Source: Tachypleus tridentatus (taxonomy: Eukaryota; Arthropoda; Merostomata; Xiphosura; Limulidae). Taken from it: a DNA stretch of 64,000 nucleotides. The stretch spans positions 2,728,001 to 2,792,000 of the forward strand of contig NC_134830.1 in the NCBI RefSeq assembly GCF_004210375.1, read 5' to 3'. This document shows, piece by piece, positions 1 to 13,321 of this stretch. Position 1 is the stretch's first letter, and the number at the start of each line of letters is the position of its first letter. A program made the position numbers and the translations under genes. Below the pieces are notes generated by a model. That model was not told the origin of the DNA. It did no database searches and saw nothing but the letters and a program-made list of their open reading frames with translations.

Positions 1-3000
1 TAGAACAGAGCTGTTGGAAATAACAACCTATCGTCAACAGTTTTAATAACGTCATTATTTACTCACACAGTACGGTAAGTAGAACAGAGCTGTTGGAAAT
101 AACAACCTATCGTCAACAGTTTTAATAACGTCATTATTTACTCACTCAGTACGGTAAGTAGAACAGAGCTGTTGGAAATAACAACCTATCGTCAACAGTT
201 TTAATAACGTCATTATTTACTCACTCAGTACGGTAAGTAGAACAGAGCTGTTGGAAATAACAACCTATCGTCAACAGTTTTAATAACGTCATTATTTACT
301 CACTCGGTACGGTAAGTAGAACAGAGCTGTTGGAAATAACAACCTATCGTCAACAGTTTTAATAACGTCATTATTTACTCACTCAGTACGGTAAGTAGAA
401 CAAAGCTGTTGGAAATAACAACCTATCGTCAACAGTTTTAATAACGTCATTATTTACTCACTCAGTACGGTAAGTAGAACAGAGCTGTTGGAAATAACAA
501 CCTATCGTCAACAGTTTTAATAACGTCATTATTTACTCACTCACTACGGTAAGTAGAACAGAGCTGTTGGAAATAACAACCTATCGTCAACAGTTTTAAT
601 AACGTCATTATTTACTCACTCAGCTGTTGGAAATAACAACCTACGGTAAGTAGAACAGAGCTGTTGGAAATAACAACCTATCGTCAACAGTTTTAATAAC
701 GTCATTATTTACTCACTCACTACGGTAAGTAGAACAGAGCTGTTGGAAATAACAACCTATCGTCAACAGTTTTAATAACGTCATTATTTACTCACTCACT
801 ACGGTAAGTAGAACAGAGCTGTTGGAAATAACAACCTATCGTCAACAGTTTTAATAACGTCATTATTTACTCACTCAGTACGGTAAGTAGAACAGAGCTG
901 TTGGAAATAACAACCTATCGTCAACAGTTTTAATAACGTCATTATTTACTCACTCACTACGGTAAGTAGAACAGAGCTGTTGGAAATAACAACCTATCGT
1001 CAACAGTTTTAATAACGTCATTATTTACTCACTCGGTACGGTAAGTAGAACAGAGCTGTTGGAAATAACAACCTATCGTCAACAGTTTTAATAACGTCAT
1101 TATTTACTCACTCAATACGGTAAGTAGAACAGAGCTGTTGGAAATAACAACCTATCGTCAACAGTTTTAATAACGTCATTATTTACTCACTCGGTACGGT
1201 AAGTAGAACAGAGCTGTTGGAAATAACAACCTATCGTCAACAGTTTTAATAACGTCATTATTTACTCACTCGGTACGGTAAGTAGAACAGAGCTGTTGGA
1301 AATAACAACCTATCGTCAACAGTTTTAATAACGTCATTATTTACTCACTCAGTACGGTAAGTAGAACAGAGCTGTTGGAAATAACAACCTATCGTCAACA
1401 GTTTTAATAACGTCATTATTTACTCACTCAGTACGGTAAGTAGAACAGAGCTGTTGGAAATAACAACCTATCGTCAACAGTTTTAATAACGTCATTATTT
1501 ACTCACTCAGTACGGTAAGTAGAACAGAGCTGTTGGAAATAACAACCTATCGTCAACAGTTTTAATAACGTCATTATTTACTGACTCGGTACGGTAAGTA
1601 GAACAGAGCTGTTGGAAATAACAACCTATCGTCAACAGTTTTAATAACGTCATTATTTACTGACTCGGTACGGTAAGTAGAACAGAGCTGTTGGAAATAA
1701 CAACCTATCGTCAACAGTTTTAATAACGTCATTATTTTACTCACTCAGTACGGTAAGTAGAACAGAGCTGTTGGAAATAACAACCTATCGTCAACAGTTT
1801 TAATAACGTCATTATTTACTCACTCAGTACGGTAAGTAGAACAGAGCTGTTGGAAATAACAACCTATCGTCAACAGTTTTAATAACGTCATTATTTACTG
1901 ACTCAGTACGGTAAGTAGAACAGAGCTGTTGGAAATAACAACCTATCGTCAACAGTTTTAATAACGTCATTATTTACTCACTCACTACGGTAAGTAGAAC
2001 AGAGCTGTTGGAAATAACAACCTATCGTCAACAGTTTTAATAACGTCATTATTTACTGACTCAGTACGGTAAGTAGAACAGCTGTTGGAAATAACAACCT
2101 ATCGTCAAACAGTTTTAATAAGCTAAGTAGAACAGAGCTGGAAATAACAACCTATCGTCAACAGTTTTAATAACGTCATTATTTACTGACTCGGTACAGT
2201 AAGTAGAACAGAGCTGTTGGAAATAACAACCTATCGTCAACAGTTTTAATAACGTCATTATTTACTCACTCTGTACGGTAAGTAGAACAGAGCTGTTGGA
2301 AATAACAACCTATCGTCAACAGTTTTAATAACGTCAATATTTACTCACTCAGTACGGTAAGTAGAACAGAGCTGTTGGAAATAACAACCTATCGTCAACA
2401 GTTTTAATAACGTCATTATTTACTCACTCACTACGCTAAGTAGAACAGAGCTGTTGGAAATAACAACCTATCGTCAACAGTTTTAATAACGTCATTATTT
2501 ACTCACTCACTACGGTAAGTAGAACAGAGCTGTTGGAAATAACAACCTATCGTCAACAGTTTTAATAACGTCATTATTTACTGACTCACTACGGTAAGTA
2601 GAACAGAGCTGTTGGAAATAACAACCTATCGTCAACAGTTTTAATAACGTCATTATTTACTGACTCGGTATAGTAAGTACAACAAAGCTGTTGGAAATAA
2701 CAACCTATCGTCAACAGTTTTAATAACGTCATTATTTACTGACTGAGTACGGTAAGTAGAACAGAGCTGTTGGAAATATCAACCTATCGTAAACAGTTCT
2801 AATAACGTCATTATTTACTGAAAGAGTACGGTAAGTAGAACAGAGCTGTTGGAAATAACAACCTATCGTAAACAGTTTTAATAACGTCATTATTTACTGA
2901 CTGAGTACGGTAAGTAGAACAGAGCTGTTGGAAATAACAACCTATCGTAAACAGTTTTAATAACGTCATTATTTACTCACTCACTACGGTAAGTAGAACA

Positions 3001-6000
3001 GAGCTGTTCGAAATAACAACCTATTGTCAACAGTTTTAATAACGTCATTATTTACTCACTCAGTACGGTAAGTAGAACAAAGCTGTTGGAAATAACAACC
3101 TATCGTAAACGGTTTTAATAACGTCATTATTTACTCACTCACTACGGTAAGTAGAACAGAGCTTGGAAATAACAACCTATCGTCAACAGTTTTAATAACG
3201 TCATTATTTACTGACTGAGTACGGTAAATAGAACAGAGCTGTTGGAAATAACAACCTATCGTAAACAGTTTTAATAACGTCATTATTTACTCACTCAGTA
3301 CAGTAAGTAGAACAGAGCTGTTGGAAATAACAACCTATGGTCAACAGTTTTAATAACGTCATTATTTACTCAATCACTACGGTAAGTAGAACAGAGCTGT
3401 TGGATATAACAACCTATCGTAAACAATTTTAATAACGTCATTATTTACTCACTCAGTACGGTAAGTAGAACAAAGCTGTTGGAAATAACAACCTATCGTC
3501 AACAGTTTTAATAACGTCATTATTTACTCACTAAGTACGGTAAGTAGAACAGAGCTGTTCGAAATAACAACCTATCGTCAACAGTTTTAATAACGTCATT
3601 ATTTACTCACTCACTACGGTAAGTAGAACAGAGCTGTTGGAAATAACAACCTATCGTAAACAGTTTTAATAACGTCATTATTTACTCACTCAGTACGGTA
3701 AGTAGAACAAAGCTGTTAGAAATAACATCCTATCGTCAACAGTTTTAATAACGTCATTATTTACTGACTCGGTACGGTAAGTAGAACAGAGCTGTTGGAA
3801 ATAACAACCTATCGTCAACAGTTTTAATAACGTCATTATTTACTCACTCAGTACGGTAAGTAGAACAAAGCTGTTGGAAATAACAACCTATCGTAAACAG
3901 TTTTAATAACGTCATTATTTACTCACTCAGTACGGTAAGTAGAACAGAGCTGTTGGAAATAACAACCTATCGTCAACAGTTTTAATAACGTCATTATTTA
4001 CTCACTCACTACGGTAAGTAGAACAGAGCTTGGAAATAACAACCTATCGTCAACAGTTTTAATAACGTCATTATTTACTCACTCACTACGGTAAGTAGAA
4101 CAGAGCTTGGAAATAACAACCTATCGTCAACAGTTTTAATAACGTCATTATTTACTCACTCACTACGGTAAGTAGAACAGAGCTGTTGGAAATAACAACC
4201 TATCGTCAACAGTTTTAATAACGTCATTATTTACTCACTCACTACGGTTAGTAGAACAGAGCTGTTGGAAATAACAACCTATCGTCAACAGTTTTAATAA
4301 CGTCATTATTTACTCACTCACTACGGTAAGTAGAACAGAGCTGTTGGAAATAACAACCTATCGTCAACAGTTTTAATAACGTCATTATTTACTCACTCAC
4401 TACGGTAAGTAGAACAAAGCTGTTGGAAATAACAACCTATCGTCAACAGTTTTAATAACGTCATTATTTACTCACTCAGTACGGTAAGTAGAACAGAGCT
4501 GTTGGAAATAACAACCTATCGTCAACAGTTTTAATAACGTCATTATTTACTCACTCACTACGGTAAGTAGAACAGAGCTGTTGGAAATAACAACCTATCG
4601 TCAACAGTTTTAATAACGTCATTATTTACTGACTCGGTACGGTAAGTAGAACAGAGCTGTTAAAAATAACATCCTATCGTCAACAGTTTTAATAACGTCA
4701 TTATTTACTGACTCGGTATGGTAAGTACAACAAAGCTGTTGGAAATAACAATCTATCGTCAACAGTTTTAATAACGTCATTGTTTACTCACTCTGTACGG
4801 TAAGTGGAACAGAGCTGTTGGAAATAACAACCTATCGTCAACAGTTTTAATAACGTCATTGTTTACTCACTCTGTACGGTAAGTGGAACAGAGCTGTTGG
4901 AAATAACAACCTATCGTCAACAGTTTTAATAACGTCATTATTTACTCACTCAGTACGGTAAGTAGAACAGAGCTGTTGGAAATAACAACCTATCGTCAAC
5001 AGTTTTAATAACGTCATTATTTACTCACTCACTACGGTAAGTAGAACAGAGCTGTTGGAAATAACAACCTATCGTCAACAGTTTTAATAACGTCATTATT
5101 TACTGACTCGGTACGGTAAGTAGAACAGAGCTGTTGGAAATAACAACCTATCGTCAACAGTTTTAATAACGTCATTATTTACTGACTCGGTACGGTAAGT
5201 AGAACAGAGCTGTTGGAAATAACAACCTATCGTCAACAGTTTTAATAACGTCATTATTTACTCACTCAGTACGGTAAGTAGAACAGAGCTGTTGGAAATA
5301 ACAACCTATCGTCAACAGTTTTAATAACGTCATTATTTACTCACTCACTACGGTAAGTAGAACAGAGCTGTTGGAAATAACAACCTATCGTCAACAGTTT
5401 TAATAACGTCATTATTTACTGACTGAGTACGGTAAGTAGAACAGAGCTGTTGGAAATAACAACCTATCGTAAACAGTTTTAATAACGTCATTATTTACTG
5501 ACTGAGTACGGTAAGTAGAACAGAGCTGTTGGAAATAACAACCTATCGTCAACAGTTTTAATAACGTCATTATTTACTCACTCACTACGGTAAGTAGAAC
5601 AGAGCTGTTGGAAATAACAACCTATCGTCAACAGTTTTAATAACGTCATTATTTACTCACTCACTACGGTAAGTAGAACAGAGCTGTTGGAAATAACAAC
5701 CTATCGTCAACAGTTTTAATAACGTCATTATTTACTGACTGAGTACGGTAAGTAGAACAGAGCTGTTGGAAATAACAACCTATCGTAAACAGTTTTAATA
5801 ACGTCATTATTTACTCACTCAGTACGGTAAGTAGAACAGAGCTGTTGGAAATAACAACCTATCGTCAACAGTTTTAATAACGTCATTATTTACTGACTCG
5901 GTACGGTAAATAGAACAGAGCTGTTGGAAATAACAACCTATCGTCAACAGTTTTAATAACGTCATTATTTACTCACTCACTACGGTAAGTAGAACAGAGC

Positions 6001-8112
6001 TGTTGGAAATAACAACCTATCGTCAACAGTTTTAATAACGTCATTATTTACTCACTCACTACGGTAAGTAGAACAGAGCTGTTGGAAATAACAACCTATC
6101 GTCAACAGTTTTAATAACGTCATTATTTACTCACTCAGTACGGTAAGTAGAACAGAGCTGTTGGAAATAACAACCTGTCGTCAACAGTTTTAATAACGTC
6201 ATTATTTACTCACTCAGTACGGTAAGTAGAACAGAGCTGTTGGAAATAACAACCTATCGTCAACAGTTTTAATAACGTCATTATTTACTCACTCACTACG
6301 GTAAGTAGAACAGAGCTGTTGGAAATAACAACCTATCGTCAACAGTTTTAATAACGTCATTATTTACTCACTCAGTACGGTAAGTAGAACAGAGCTGTTG
6401 GAAATAACAACCTATCGTCAACAGTTTTAATAACGTCATTATTTACTCACTCAGTACGGTAAGTAGAACAGAGCTGTTGGAAATAACAACCTATCGTAAA
6501 CAGTTTTAATAACGTCATTATTTACTCACTCAGTACGGTAAGTAGAACAAAGCTGTTGGAAATAACAACCTATCGTCAACAGTTTTAATAACGTCATTAT
6601 TTACTCACTCGGTACGGTAAGTAGAACAGAGCTGTTGGAAATAACAACCTATCGTCAACAGTTTTAATAACGTCATTATTTACTCACTCAGTACGGTAAG
6701 TAGAACAAAGCTGTTGGAAATAACAACCTATCGTCAACAGTTTTAATAACGTCATTATTTACTCACTCACTACGGTAAGTAGAACAGAGCTGTTGGAAAT
6801 AACTTATTGTCAACAGTTTTAATAACGTCATTATTTACTCACTCACTACGGTAAGTAGAACAGAGCTGTTGGAAATAACAACCTATCGTCAACAGTTTTA
6901 ATAACGTCATTATTTACTCACTCACTACGGTAAGTAGAACAGAGCTGTTCGAAATAACAACCTATTGTCAACAGTTTTAATAACGTCATTATTTACTCAC
7001 TCACTACGGTAAGTAGAACAGAGCTTGGAAATAACAACCTATCGTCAACAGTTTTAATAACGTCATTATTTACTCACTCACTACGGTTAGTAGAACAGAG
7101 CTGTTGGAAATAACAACCTGTCGTCAACAGTTTTAATAACGTCATTATTTACTGACTGAGTACGGTAAGTAGAACAGAGCTGTTGGAAATAACAACCTAT
7201 CGTAAACAGTTTTAATAACGTCATTATTTACTCACTCAGTACGGTAAGTAGAACAAAGCTGTTAGAAATAACATCCTATCGTCAACAGTTTTAATAACGT
7301 CATTATTTACTGACTCGGTACGGTAAGTAGAACAGAGCTGTTGGAAATAACAACCTATCGTCAACAGTTTTAATAACGTCATTATTTACTCACTCAGTAC
7401 GGTAAGTAGAACAAAGCTGTTGGAAATAACAACCTATCGTCAACAGTTTTAATAACGTCATTATTTAATCACTCAGTACGGTAAGAAGAACAGAGCTGTT
7501 GGAAATAACAACCTATTGTCAACAGTTTTAATAACGTCATTATTTACTGACTCAATACGGTAAGTAGAACAGAGCTGTTGGAAATAACAACCTATCGTCA
7601 ACAGTTTTAATAACGTCATTATTTACTCACTCAGTACAGTAAGTAGAACAGAGCTGTTGGAAATAACAACCTATGGTCAACAGTTTTAATAACGTCATTA
7701 TTTACTCACTCACTACGGTAAGTAGAACAGAGCTGTTGAATATAACAACCTATCGTAAACAGTTTTAATAACGTCATTATTTACTCACTCACTACGGTAA
7801 GTAGAACAAAGCTGTTGGAAATAACAACCTATCGTAAACGGTTTTAATAACGTCATTATTTACTCACTCAGTACGGTAAGTAGAACAGAGCTGTTCCAAA
7901 TAACAACCTATTGTCAACAGTTTTAATAACGTCATTATTTACTGACTCAATACGGTAAGTAGAACAGAGCTGTTGGAAATAACAACCTATTGTAAACAGT
8001 TTTAATATTGTTATTTACTGACTCAATACGGTACGTAGAACAGAACTGTTTGAAATAACAACCTATCGTAAACAGTTTTAATGACGTCATTATTTACTGA
8101 CTCAATACAGTA
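1..8112. repeat. 79-bp satellite array, about 100 copies, open at left edge
   Basis: Head-to-tail array with a 79-bp period (the block GTAGAACAGAG recurs at 79, 158 and so on). It already runs at base 1, so its full length is unknown. Blocks in order within a unit are AGAACAGAGCTGTTGGAA, AACAACCTATCGTCAACAG, AATAACGTCATTATT and TACGGTAAGT. Common variants are CTCACTCA versus CTGACTCGG before TACGG, CGTCAACAG versus CGTAAACAG, and a short GTT deletion near 3162, 4027, 4105 and 7022. Units decay from about 7860 and stop near 8112. Stops in all frames argue against coding. Short inverted repeats (CTGTTG/CAACAG and AATAA/TTATT) occur in each unit. Confidence 0.97.
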
Positions 8113-8698
8113 ATAAGGATGAGGGTCCCAATAAATTAAGTTAACCAAATGTAATATTTTATATCAGTCTTGAACAATCAAAATACTGGTCTTGAAGGAA
8201 CTTTTACTGTTTTCATAATTTAAAACAAACGTCTAATATCACGCCATATTGGTTCATGGATTACTTTATCAGAGACTTCCCATTACAGTAAATGAACGTT
8301 TTTCTTCGTATGAGAAACCTTTATACTTACAAATACTGGCGGGAATACAACCTTCTTCGTTGTCAAGGGACACTAAATAACGAGTGTTGACAAGGGACAC
8401 TAAATAATGAATATTGATTATACTTCTGTAAATTATGAATTGACCCTTTTCAGTACCAAAGGATAGAAACTGGAGATAACCAGAGCATGTGTGTTTTGAT
8501 AACTTCTGATGTTAGAAATTAACAACGTTCACTAAAATAATTTCTGGAGTCAAGCGTGTGCTTCTTACAAATCATGCAATTGAGTCGCCTTGTCCCACTT
8601 TTAATCTGTGATATTAAGGTAGAGAAATAAGAAGATATTACTAGTATTAAAACACTTGAACGTATAAAGACACTTTCTGTACTCATTACAATGTTCAT
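8113..8698. other. unique AT-rich spacer
   Basis: No supported gene. A small imperfect direct duplication containing GACAAGGGACACTAAATAA lies at about 8365-8412. The short open frame at 8519-8725 on the minus strand has no recognisable motif. Confidence 0.6.
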
Positions 8699-8751
8699 TT
8701 TTGTTTGTTTTTGAATTTCGCGCAAAGCTACTCGAGGGCTATCCGCGCTAG
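8699..8751 (-). mobile_element. tRNA-SINE family 1, 3'-end fragment
   Basis: Carries the reverse complement of the family-1 SINE tail: a T-rich stretch, then GAATTTCGCGCAAAGCTAC and CGAGGGCTATC. The copy breaks off after GCGCTAG and lacks the middle body and the tRNA-like head. Confidence 0.85.
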
Positions 8752-9198
8752 TTCATTCTTAGTTTCGCTCTAACTAGGTAGGTTGCTTTAAACTCTTAAC
8801 CGTAGACTTCGTAAAACTATTTCGCAGCTCTCCAAGTAGAAGTTACTGCAGTAATATATTTATAACAAAGAAAGCCTTGACCACAATGCCCTAGGTCATC
8901 TGTGAGGTTCTGTCGCTGCTAGCAATATATTTGGCGATTAGCAAAGTAATACATAAAACCCTCTGGTATTAAATAACACGCTGACAATCGTGCTATTGGT
9001 TTTGATCATACTTATTAGCATAGTACAATGTCAACACTTCGAATTCACACCTCTTTACCATGAAACTGTGAAAAGGAATGCGTATAATGTTTCTACAATT
9101 ATTATAAACAACATATATATCAAATTAAAGACTGCCCGCACTTAACCTAATCACGGCGTGGAATGTGTTTAACAGAAACTAAATCCATACCTATCTGG
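8752..9198. other. spacer, nothing recognised
   Basis: Unique AT-rich sequence between the SINE fragment and the 74-bp array. No repeat or coding signal seen. Confidence 0.5.
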
Positions 9199-12100
9199 AA
9201 ATTAGACACTACGAAATACAGTACAAGACTATTCACACCAACAAACAGCTCACTTTCCTATACTTAGACACTAAATTAGACACTATGAAACACAGTACAA
9301 GACTATTCATACCAACAAACAGCTCACTTTCCTAATATTAGACACTACGAAATACAGTACAAGACTATTCATACCAACAAACAGCTCACTTTCCTAGACT
9401 TAGACACTAAATTAGACACTACGAAATACAGTACAAGATTATTCATACCAACAAACAGCTCACTTTCCTATACTTAGACACTAAATTAGACACTACGAAA
9501 TACAGTACAAGATTATTCATACCAACAAACAGCTCACTTTCCTATACTTAGACACTAAATTAGACACTACGAAATACAGTACAAGACTATTCATACCAAC
9601 AAACAGCTCACTTTCCTATACTTAGACACTAAATTAGACACTACGAAATACAGTACAAGACTATTCATACCAACAAACAGCTCACTTTCCTATACTTAGA
9701 CACTAAATTAGACACTACGAAATACAGTACAAGACTATTCATACCAACAAACAGCTCACTTTCCTATGCTTAGACACTAAATTAGACACTACGAAATACA
9801 GTACAAGACTATTTATACCAACAAACAGCTCACTTAGACACTAAATTAGACACTACGAAATACAGTACAAGACTATTCATACCAACAAACAGTTCACTTT
9901 CCTATGCTTAGACACTAAATTAGACACTACGAAATACTTACAAGACTATTCATACCAACAAACATTCACTTTCCTATACTTAGACACTAAATTAGACACT
10001 ACGAAATACAGTACAAGACTATTCATACCAACAAACAGCTCACTTTCCTATACTTAGACACTAAATTAGACACTACGAAATACAGCACAAGACCATTCAT
10101 ACTAACAAACAGTTCACTTTCCTATACTTAGACACTAAATTAGACACACTACAGTACAAGACTATTCATACAGTAGACACAAGACTACGAAATCAGTACT
10201 ATTCAACAAACAGCTCACTTTCCTATACTTAGACACTAAATTAGACACTACGAAATACAGTACAAGACTATTCATACCAACAAACAGCTCACTTTCCTAT
10301 ACTTAGACACTAAATTAGACACTACGAAATACAGTACAAGACCATTCATACTAACAAACAGTTCACTTTCCTATACTTAGACACTAAATTAGACACTACG
10401 AAATACAGTACAAGACTATTCATACCAACAAACAGCTCACTTTCCTATACTTAGACACTAAATTAGACACTACGAAATACAGTACAAGACTATTCATACC
10501 AACAAACAGCTCACTTTCCTATACTTAGACACTAAATTAGACACTACGAAATACAGTACAAGACTATTCATACCAACAAACAGCTCACTTTCCTATACTT
10601 AGACACTAAATTAGACACTACGAAATACAGTACAAGACTATTCATACCAACAAACAGCTCACTTTCCTATACTTAGACACTAAATTAGACACTACGAAAT
10701 ACAGTACAAGACTATTCATACCAACACAGCTCACTTTCCTGTACTTAGACACTAAATTAGACACTACGAAATACAGTACAAGACTATTCATACCAACAAA
10801 CAGCTCACTTTCCTGTACTTAGACACTAAATTAGACACTACGAAATACAGTACAAGACTATTCATACCAACAAACAGCTCACTTTCCTATACTTAGACAC
10901 TAAATTAGACACTACGAAATACAGTACAAGACTATTCATACCAACACAGCTCACTTTCCTGTACTTAGACACTAAATTAGACACTACGAAATACAGTACA
11001 AGACTATTCATACCAACAAACAGCTCACTTTCCTATACTTAGACACTAAATTAGACACTACGAAATACAGTACAAGACTATTCATACCAACACAGCTCAC
11101 TTTCCTGTGCTTAGACACTAAATTAGACACTATGAAATACAGTACAAGACTATTCATACCAACACAGCTCACTTTCCTGTACTTAGACACTAAATTAGAC
11201 ACTATGAAATACAGTACAAGACTATTCATACCAACAAACAGCTCACTTTCCTATACTTAGACACTAAATTAGACACTATGAAATACAGTACAAGACTATT
11301 CATACCAACAAACAGCTCACTTTCCTGTACTTAGACACTAAATTAGACACTATGAAATACAGTACAAGACTATTCATACCAACACAGCTCACTTTCCTGT
11401 ACTTAGACACTAAATTAGACACTACGAAATACAGTACAAGACTATTCATACCAACAAACAGCTCACTTTCCTATGCTTAGACACTAAATTAGACACTATG
11501 AAATACAGTACAAGACTATTCATACCAACACAGCTCACTTTCCTGTGCTTAGACACTAAATTAGACACTACGAAATACAGTACAAGACTATTCATACCAA
11601 CAAACAGCTCACTTTCCTATACTTAGACACTAAATTAGACACTACGAAATACAGTACAAGACTATTCATACCAACACAGCTCACTTTCCTGTACTTAGAC
11701 ACTAAATTAGACACTACGAAATACAGTACAAGACTATTCATACCAACAAACAGCTCACTTTCCTATACTTAGACACTAAATTAGACACTACGAAATACAG
11801 TACAAGACTATTCATACCAACACAGCTCACTTTCCTGTACTTAGACACTAAATTAGACACTACGAAATACAGTACAAGACTATTCATACCAACAAACAGC
11901 TCACTTTCCTGTGCTTAGACACTAAATTAGACACTACGAAATACAGTACAAGACTATTCATACCAACAAACAGCTCACTTTCCTGTGCTTAGACACTAAA
12001 TTAGACACTATGAAATACAGTACAAGACTATTCATACCAACACAGCTCACTTTCCTGTACTTAGACACTAAATTAGACACTATGAAATACAGTACAAGAC

Positions 12101-12210
12101 TATTCATACCAACAAACAGCTCACTTTCCTGTACTTAGACACTAAATTAGACACTACGAAATACAGTACAAGACTATTCATACCAACAAACAGCTCACTT
12201 TCCTATACTT
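9199..12210. repeat. 74-bp satellite array, about 41 copies
   Basis: Period 74 bp, with 72-bp variants where ACAAACAGC is shortened to ACACAGC. Blocks in order are CACTAAATTAGACACTACG, AAATACAGTACAAGACTATTC, ATACCAACAAACAGCTCAC and TTTCCTATACTTAGA. Length variants and the CTACG/CTATG and CTATACTT/CTGTACTT/CTGTGCTT dialects cluster after about 10,700, as expected from local unequal exchange. The most rearranged units are at 10,140-10,200. The 73-aa open frame here is the repeat itself. Confidence 0.96.
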
Positions 12211-13032
12211 CACCACCTAACGATACCTTCACTAACTGTTGTTCTAACAAATGTTTCACCTCAAAGCGCCCCATTCATATATCGAAGCCTCAGCTCATAA
12301 GACCTCTAGTTCGACTGACCCACAAAAGGGAAATGTTTGTTAGACACAATATTACAAAGCAACCAAATCACCTCGGTAGAAAGAATACGTATTATTATTA
12401 ACACGGTACCTATTGGAACGTCACCACAGTGTTCGTTATGGACAGGGCACCTATTGAACCGTCACAACAGTGTTCTTATTAACACCGGCGTTATTCAACT
12501 ATTATAACAATGACATAACAGTGATGCCACTTTGTTGTAATTTTTTTAAATATTCTAATATCCTAAGTTACACTTAGAAAACCGTGTGACGTGTATTAAT
12601 GTATTGAGTTTAATGTGTTCCCAGGACTGGACAACTTAAACTTTCATGATAAATACATTTAGTAAGATATATGAAACCGTAGAAATACTTTAATGAACGA
12701 AGCAGTGAAAGTTAAGACACACAGTTTAAGAGTTGTACCTAATTTAGAGCTCCAGGTTCGAATTCTTTCGTATCTGAATTTGGATCATTGAACAATAAAT
12801 TTGAGTTAAGCTTTTTATTTGATCAACTTAAGTACCGTCACCAAACGAGTTTAACAAATAATTTATTTGTTTGTTGTTTAATTGTCATGACAACAGGAAC
12901 AATATTCACATATTTCTTATAGTACAAACCCCTTGGCAACAATCCAGGAAAACTACAGAGTTTCAAACAACACTTATTAGTTGTTTTATGAATTACGAAG
13001 AAATACGTACAAGAAATATTTATTGAAAATCA
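12211..13032. other. unique spacer
   Basis: No gene supported. An imperfect tandem pair of about 44 bp around ACCTATTGGAACGTCACCAC lies at about 12,405-12,485. Confidence 0.5.
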
Positions 13033-13206
13033 TAGGAATGAGGACCATATCACATAGAGTAATAACTCCATACATGCGACGAAACAAACGTGGTTTCCGT
13101 TTATAATACGTTACCTTATAGGAATGAGGACCATATCACATAGAGTAATAACTCCATACATGCGACGAAACAAACGTGGTTTCCGTTTATAATACGTTAT
13201 TTTATA
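13033..13206. repeat. 86-bp tandem duplication, two copies
   Basis: GGAATGAGGACCATATCACA starts at 13035 and again at 13121. The two copies are almost identical over 86 bp, differing near the end (TTACC versus TTATT). This looks like a recent simple duplication. Confidence 0.93.
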
Positions 13207-13321
13207 GTTTCTAGCACCATGACTTAGCAGTGCCATCGTACAACTTTAAAAAAACAAGATAAAATGGAAAATATTGTCGTTTCGAGATAATACACATCTG
13301 GTTTGAGCAAGCATATAAACA

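Noticed and set aside
1-8112. CRISPR-like regular repeats
   Set aside because: The 79-bp units are contiguous tandem copies without unique spacers, in a eukaryotic setting with no cas genes.
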